A program made the position numbers and the translations under genes. From JAVJQS01 sp040218815 (GTDB lineage: Bacteria > Bacteroidota > Bacteroidia > Flavobacteriales_E > Vicingaceae): a DNA stretch of 64,000 bases. This document shows positions 60,207 through 64,000 of this stretch, one piece after another (position 1 is the stretch's first letter; each line of letters begins with the position of its first letter). The DNA lies in the NCBI GenBank assembly GCA_040218815.1, contig JAVJQS010000006.1, forward strand, positions 1 to 64,000, written 5' to 3'. The notes below the pieces were generated by a model. The model saw only the letters and a list, made by a program, of their open reading frames with translations. It had not been told where the DNA came from and ran no database searches.

Positions 60207-60770
60207 ATGGAAGAATCAAAAAACCCTTGGAAAACACTCTCCACGAAAAAAGTATATGAAAATGATTGGATTCTTATAGAACATCATGAAGTGCTAAACC
60301 CAAGTAATAACCCTGGAGTCTACGGTAAAATCCATTTTAAAAATAAAGCGGTAGGGATTATCCCAGTTGATAAAGATGGCAATACATGGCTGGTTGGGCA
60401 GTACCGCTATCCTCTTGAAAAATTTTCTTGGGAAATACCTGAAGGGGGAAGCAAACTGGCAGACAAGCCAATTGATTCTGCAAAAAGAGAATTAGAAGAA
60501 GAAACAGGGATTTCAGCTTCTCAGTGGACTTTACTCCAAGAAATACATACCAGTAACTCAGTTACTAACGAGCATGGCTTAATTTATTTAGCACAACAAC
60601 TTCATTTTGGCAAAGCTCACCCTGATGACAATGAAGACCTAACAATTAAAAAGCTTCATCTCTCTGAAGCCTTGGCAATGGTTTTAGAAGGAACTATTAC
60701 AGATAGCTTAAGCATTGCCGGATTATTAAGCCTTAAACAAAAACATCCACAATTGTTTGATCAAAAATAG
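60207..60770 (+). CDS. Nudix hydrolase (ADP-ribose pyrophosphatase-like)
   Basis: A 187-residue Nudix protein with the box EIPEGGSKLADKPIDSAKRELEEETG, seen as EGG followed by REL-EEETG, in the NUDT5/ADP-ribose pyrophosphatase style, where a beta-rich N-terminal domain (residues 10-60) precedes the Nudix fold. It should hydrolyse a nucleoside-diphosphate sugar such as ADP-ribose; the substrate is inferred. Length is normal. Its last ten bases overlap the 3' end of the convergent DUF2279 gene. Confidence 0.86.
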   Translation: MEESKNPWKTLSTKKVYENDWILIEHHEVLNPSNNPGVYGKIHFKNKAVGIIPVDKDGNTWLVGQYRYPLEKFSWEIPEGGSKLADKPIDSAKRELEEETGISASQWTLLQEIHTSNSVTNEHGLIYLAQQLHFGKAHPDDNEDLTIKKLHLSEALAMVLEGTITDSLSIAGLLSLKQKHPQLFDQK

Positions 60771-61660
60771 AGCCAATGAAAGCTGGAAGTTCCATTTCCA
60801 TTTAATTCCAAAGTTGGGGCTGGGACTTTAATACAATTGGCTAACTTAAAAATAGTCTTTAGCCATTTTTTATTGGTTTCAATGCGCTCGAAGTCTATGT
60901 CTAAACTTATATAATACTGACGGTAACTTTTTATGCCTTCGAATGTTTGAGTATTATTAGCAAACACCATTCCTTCCCCTCCATAACCAAAAGCGATATT
61001 TAACCATTTTGGTTCTATTTTTTTATACACTCCATTGAGGTTTAACGAAGCCCAATACGTCTGCCCATTATAATCTTTAAAAGCTCCTTGCAATTCATTT
61101 TCCCCTAATGTATTTGGTCGAAGTTCTCTATAATCAGATGGGTGAAAAGAGTATTTAATTTGTAAAACCTGTTTCTCAAATAACAGTTGTTGAGCTAAAA
61201 ATATTCCTGATCCAATTGTATTGGCTGCCATATCACCCCAAGAAAAACCCCACTCAGCACTAAAGCCATCAAAAACCTCTATTGCAGTTAAGAATGTAAA
61301 GGATGTAGCTGCACTAACCACTGCTAGCTTTTTATTTGCAGTAGAGTTATTTCCATTTAAAGCAGCATAGTTTAATTTACTTAAAGTAAAGCCAGAATAG
61401 ATATGTCCTGCTTTATCAACTTGCAGCCATTGGCCGTTATCATTAAAGGTATGAAATGAACTTCTAGGATAATCGGAGTACCACAATTCATTTAGTGCAA
61501 TAAGAGATCCCGTATAAACGACTCCCCCATAGATATAAATTTTTTTTTGCCTCTTCTGACTTATAGTATCATCGAGTTGGGCAATTGCTGGTTTAGAGGC
61601 TAACAGCCAAATAGATATTAAAAAGAGCGTATTAAAACTAAATAAACACCTCCATTTCAT
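60761..61660 (-). CDS. DUF2279 (YfiM-like) exported protein
   Basis: A 299-residue protein with an N-terminal signal peptide (about 1-28, ends PAIAQ) and a YfiM/DUF2279 core: QVDKAGHIYSGFTLSKL, then EVFDGFSAEWGFSWGDMAAN followed by IGSGIFLAQQLL. The DKxxH and GFSxxDxxAN motifs define the family; the C-terminal third has strand-like segments of an envelope protein. Function unknown. It lies nine bases behind the second M4 protease gene on the same strand, so a joint message is likely. Confidence 0.8.
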   Translation of the reverse strand: MKWRCLFSFNTLFLISIWLLASKPAIAQLDDTISQKRQKKIYIYGGVVYTGSLIALNELWYSDYPRSSFHTFNDNGQWLQVDKAGHIYSGFTLSKLNYAALNGNNSTANKKLAVVSAATSFTFLTAIEVFDGFSAEWGFSWGDMAANTIGSGIFLAQQLLFEKQVLQIKYSFHPSDYRELRPNTLGENELQGAFKDYNGQTYWASLNLNGVYKKIEPKWLNIAFGYGGEGMVFANNTQTFEGIKSYRQYYISLDIDFERIETNKKWLKTIFKLANCIKVPAPTLELNGNGTSSFHWLYF

Positions 61661-61669
61661 GACTTCGAG

Positions 61670-64000
61670 CTAGTCAACCTTAACTATTTTGTGGGTATTG
61701 ATCTTACCATTCAAGATTGTTTTTAAGTAGTAAACTCCAGTTGGAAAGTTTTGCATATTGATACTAAAAGTCTTATCTCCGTTAATATTCAATTGATTAA
61801 AAACTAGATTTCCTGTAGCGGAATACAATTGCAACTCCATACCTGAATTAGAGTCAGCATTACTAGTTCTTATCATCAGGTTCGAATTAACTGGGTTTGG
61901 ATACACATTAATTTCATTGATTAATGAATTTTCATTTATTCTCGTAATACCACATAATGAATCAACCGTTGCTCCTACCTGCTTAAAATTACTAACGCAA
62001 CTTAATTTAGAAACAGACCAGCGATAAAAATAAGGGTAAGCTCCTGATGAAAGGTTTGTACCTTTCAAGGTAATCAGATTTGAGATATTGTAAGGAAAAC
62101 TTGCTCCTGCAGTATTTTTATATAGCCCTCCTTGCTTACTGCTCAATGATATTCTATAATTAGTATCAGCTTGAAGCTCAATATCAACATTTACAATTAA
62201 TGGACTTGATGGAATGTAAATTTGTTTTGAGACAACTAGCTGGCCATTGCCATTTCTAATATCTAGGGTTCGATTACCAGCTTCGTTAGAGAAGAACAAA
62301 ATAGATTGAATTAAAATAGCTTCGTGAGCATCAAACTCTATGTAATCATTGTCGTTTGAATAAACACCAGCCCCTATATTATTAAGAGAAGCTCCTCCAC
62401 TAAATCGTTGCTCTTTAGAAACCTCTCTGATATATAAAGTTGTATCAGCTTGTAGATTAAATAATGTAAGTGAGTCTCCACTAAATACTGAAGATGCTGT
62501 TGTGTCAGTAAACCATTCAATAGTTTCAGTTGAATTCACTTTAATTCCAGCTGTAGCGCCTAAGCAGAAGGTATCATTACTTACTGAGGGAGCTACTGGC
62601 CTATTTACTGCTACCACAGAGCTTTTTGTCAAGGAATCAGAGCCTGCGGCGTTTACAGCTACCAACTTAACAGAATAGTTTCCATTTGCTTTATACTCGT
62701 GGACAGGATTACTTTCTGTGCTCATTTTTCCATCACCAAAATCCCAAATAAATTGATTCGCTCCATTTAAAGTATTATTGGTAAAGCTAACGAGTCCATT
62801 ACATGATGTATCTGTATTAGCAGTGAAATCAACGGCAGGGATCTGAGTTGCAGTCTTACATTCCCAACTTAAGAGAAAACCACTATTTACAATTGAATTA
62901 TCTGAATTAAATCGAACCAAGAGTTTATTTGTAGTCGAAGTAATCTTATTGCCTATTGGCAAATTACTATTACAATACCTTCCTATGATTGGAGCATTAA
63001 TATTATCGCCATCAAATATTTCTAGAAAATCTTTATTGCAAGAAAAACCGCTACCTGTTTCTATATTTACATCATTAAATGAAAGTTCGATAAAATCAGC
63101 ACTGGGAACATCAATGGTAAAAAATCGATTTTCATCGCTGGTATATTCTTCGTTTATTCCACCTGAATCCATCAACCTGCCTGAACAGAATTGGGAGCTT
63201 TGGTTGCTATCATTCGTCATTGTGAAAGCACAAGCAATAGTTGAATCTAATTCAATGTAATTGGTTTTTAAAATAGTATCAGATCCACACGTTCCTCCAT
63301 CAGCAATTAAGCGAACATCATAAGAACCAAAGGAACTGTATGTCGTGCTTGGATTTCTTAAAAGGCTAGTGTCTCCATTGCCAAAATTCCATCTAAAATT
63401 AATTACGTTAGAACCCGTACTTTCAAAATTAATTGTTTGGTTAGAAGTGCAATAAGATGTATCGTAAATCGCTGTAAAAGAGGCGCTTACATTATTAATA
63501 TATTCATCACCAACTCCCACAGCATACCAAGCATTTGTTACTGTTTCAACCTCAGGTGAACAAGCACCAAAAAGGTCAATAGCTGATAAAATAGAATAGA
63601 AACGTGCATCCTCATAATTTGAAGATGGTGTCAAATAAACTGTCAAATTTCTGAAAGCAACCTCAGCAGCTTTAGTCATTCCTATGCCACTTACCATAAA
63701 ACTATCAGCCATATCGTTTACACCAGTATCTCCTCGAGTAATTAAATAAAACCAGCGGTTTTGCACACCACTATTAGTATGCACTCCACAGTGGTCATTT
63801 GACCTGCTAGAGATACAATTTTGATCTATCCAGTTCTGTCCTGCATAGGTATCTGGGTCGCCTAATGATTTTGGGTTAGACATGGACCTTATGGTAAGAC
63901 CTGCATCTTCTCCTACTGTCCAGTTTGCATTGTTTGGTCTGGCTTCAAATTCTAAGACAGTCCCGAAAATATCACTAAAAGATTCATTTAAAGCGCCTGA
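61670..64000 (-). CDS. Second M4 metalloprotease with T9SS domain, N-terminal part beyond the right edge
   Basis: The open frame continues past base 64000, so only the C-terminal 776 residues are visible. It begins with SGALNESFSDIFG, containing the third zinc ligand (codon 63983-63985), and GVHTNSGVQN (His at 63779-63781); the HExxH is outside. The spacing between them is 68 residues, against 65 in the other M4 protein. Then follow PKD, CUB (FNDVNIETGSGFSCN region), PKD (FIWDFGDGKMSTESNPVHEY), an Ig-like segment, a beta-sandwich of choice-of-anchor type, and a type A sorting domain (VYPNPVNSNLMIR). It resembles the M4 protein at 32.5-40.9 kb but lacks the BACON/ASH repeats in the visible part. 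The DUF2279 gene follows. Confidence 0.9.
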   Translation of the reverse strand, partial: SGALNESFSDIFGTVLEFEARPNNANWTVGEDAGLTIRSMSNPKSLGDPDTYAGQNWIDQNCISSRSNDHCGVHTNSGVQNRWFYLITRGDTGVNDMADSFMVSGIGMTKAAEVAFRNLTVYLTPSSNYEDARFYSILSAIDLFGACSPEVETVTNAWYAVGVGDEYINNVSASFTAIYDTSYCTSNQTINFESTGSNVINFRWNFGNGDTSLLRNPSTTYSSFGSYDVRLIADGGTCGSDTILKTNYIELDSTIACAFTMTNDSNQSSQFCSGRLMDSGGINEEYTSDENRFFTIDVPSADFIELSFNDVNIETGSGFSCNKDFLEIFDGDNINAPIIGRYCNSNLPIGNKITSTTNKLLVRFNSDNSIVNSGFLLSWECKTATQIPAVDFTANTDTSCNGLVSFTNNTLNGANQFIWDFGDGKMSTESNPVHEYKANGNYSVKLVAVNAAGSDSLTKSSVVAVNRPVAPSVSNDTFCLGATAGIKVNSTETIEWFTDTTASSVFSGDSLTLFNLQADTTLYIREVSKEQRFSGGASLNNIGAGVYSNDNDYIEFDAHEAILIQSILFFSNEAGNRTLDIRNGNGQLVVSKQIYIPSSPLIVNVDIELQADTNYRISLSSKQGGLYKNTAGASFPYNISNLITLKGTNLSSGAYPYFYRWSVSKLSCVSNFKQVGATVDSLCGITRINENSLINEINVYPNPVNSNLMIRTSNADSNSGMELQLYSATGNLVFNQLNINGDKTFSINMQNFPTGVYYLKTILNGKINTHKIVKVD

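Noticed and set aside
1..64000. CRISPR array
   Set aside because: The only tandem repeats have seven-base units without spacers, and no Cas motifs were found.
1..64000. tRNA or rRNA genes
   Set aside because: No TPsiC-like GGTTCGAATCC arms with matching acceptor stems or rRNA sequence were seen by eye; a covariance-model search would be decisive.

Overview
The window is AT-rich chromosomal DNA of a Bacteroidota bacterium, probably a free-living Cytophagia- or Flavobacteriia-like organism. The evidence is three proteins with C-terminal type IX secretion (T9SS) sorting domains, a TonB-dependent receptor with a carboxypeptidase-like N-terminal domain, outer-membrane barrels, promoter boxes of the TTTG-N19/20-TAnnTTTG type instead of E. 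coli -35/-10 boxes, few Shine-Dalgarno sequences and frequent TTG starts. No prophage, CRISPR array, tRNA or intact insertion sequence was seen. Most of the window is housekeeping chromosome with small accessory islands.

Layout. 0-7 kb: a heptanucleotide tandem array, M16 peptidase, Nudix hydrolase, TonB-dependent receptor, DUF202 protein and an SLC13/TrkA-C transporter. 7-8.6 kb: an ECF sigma factor operon with an exported beta-sandwich protein in front and a putative anti-sigma factor behind. 8.7-18.3 kb: M49-like metallopeptidase, NlpE/META lipoprotein, the cell-envelope group rluD-like / T9SS protein / PASTA protein facing ddl, a second heptamer array fused to the end of ddl, an O-methyltransferase and meaB. 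18.4-32.3 kb: DUF4153 membrane protein, ppx-ppk1, valS, DUF1573 protein, DUF2132 protein, yqgF, lgt, inositol monophosphatase and a YihY-like membrane protein. 32.5-40.9 kb: a 2799-residue secreted M4 metalloprotease. 41-45.7 kb: biotin carboxylase facing an rsmE operon. 45.8-48 kb: small poorly known genes with a decayed REP-associated transposase (RAYT) between hairpins. 48-53.6 kb: SulP transporter with a universal stress protein, a beta-barrel, an epimerase-like protein and a methyltransferase. 53.8-57.1 kb: two one-component regulator operons, PadR with a GldL-like membrane protein, and a winged-helix regulator with membrane proteins. 57.1-64 kb: sucC, a LolD-like ATPase, the RNase P RNA gene, an Smr protein, a Nudix hydrolase, a DUF2279 protein and a second M4/T9SS protease cut by the right edge.

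How they work together. Ddl and the PASTA protein suggest a peptidoglycan locus; lgt, the LolD-like ATPase and several lipoproteins serve the envelope; ppk1-ppx run polyphosphate turnover; the biotin carboxylase, meaB and sucC are consistent with propionate/methylmalonyl-CoA metabolism feeding the TCA cycle, although their partners are not here. The secreted proteases, TonB receptor and T9SS proteins fit a polymer-degrading lifestyle.

Most notable: the PadR promoter with two identically spaced ACAT-N9-ATGT dyads; start codons placed where transcription should begin (leaderless messages); the M4 protease in which amidotransferase-like or reelin/MAM-like domains appear inserted into repeated BACON-like domains; the RAYT remnant; a 30-bp palindrome at 47.95 kb; and heptamer arrays, two of which share one unit family. 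All calls were made by eye from motifs; none was checked against a database.
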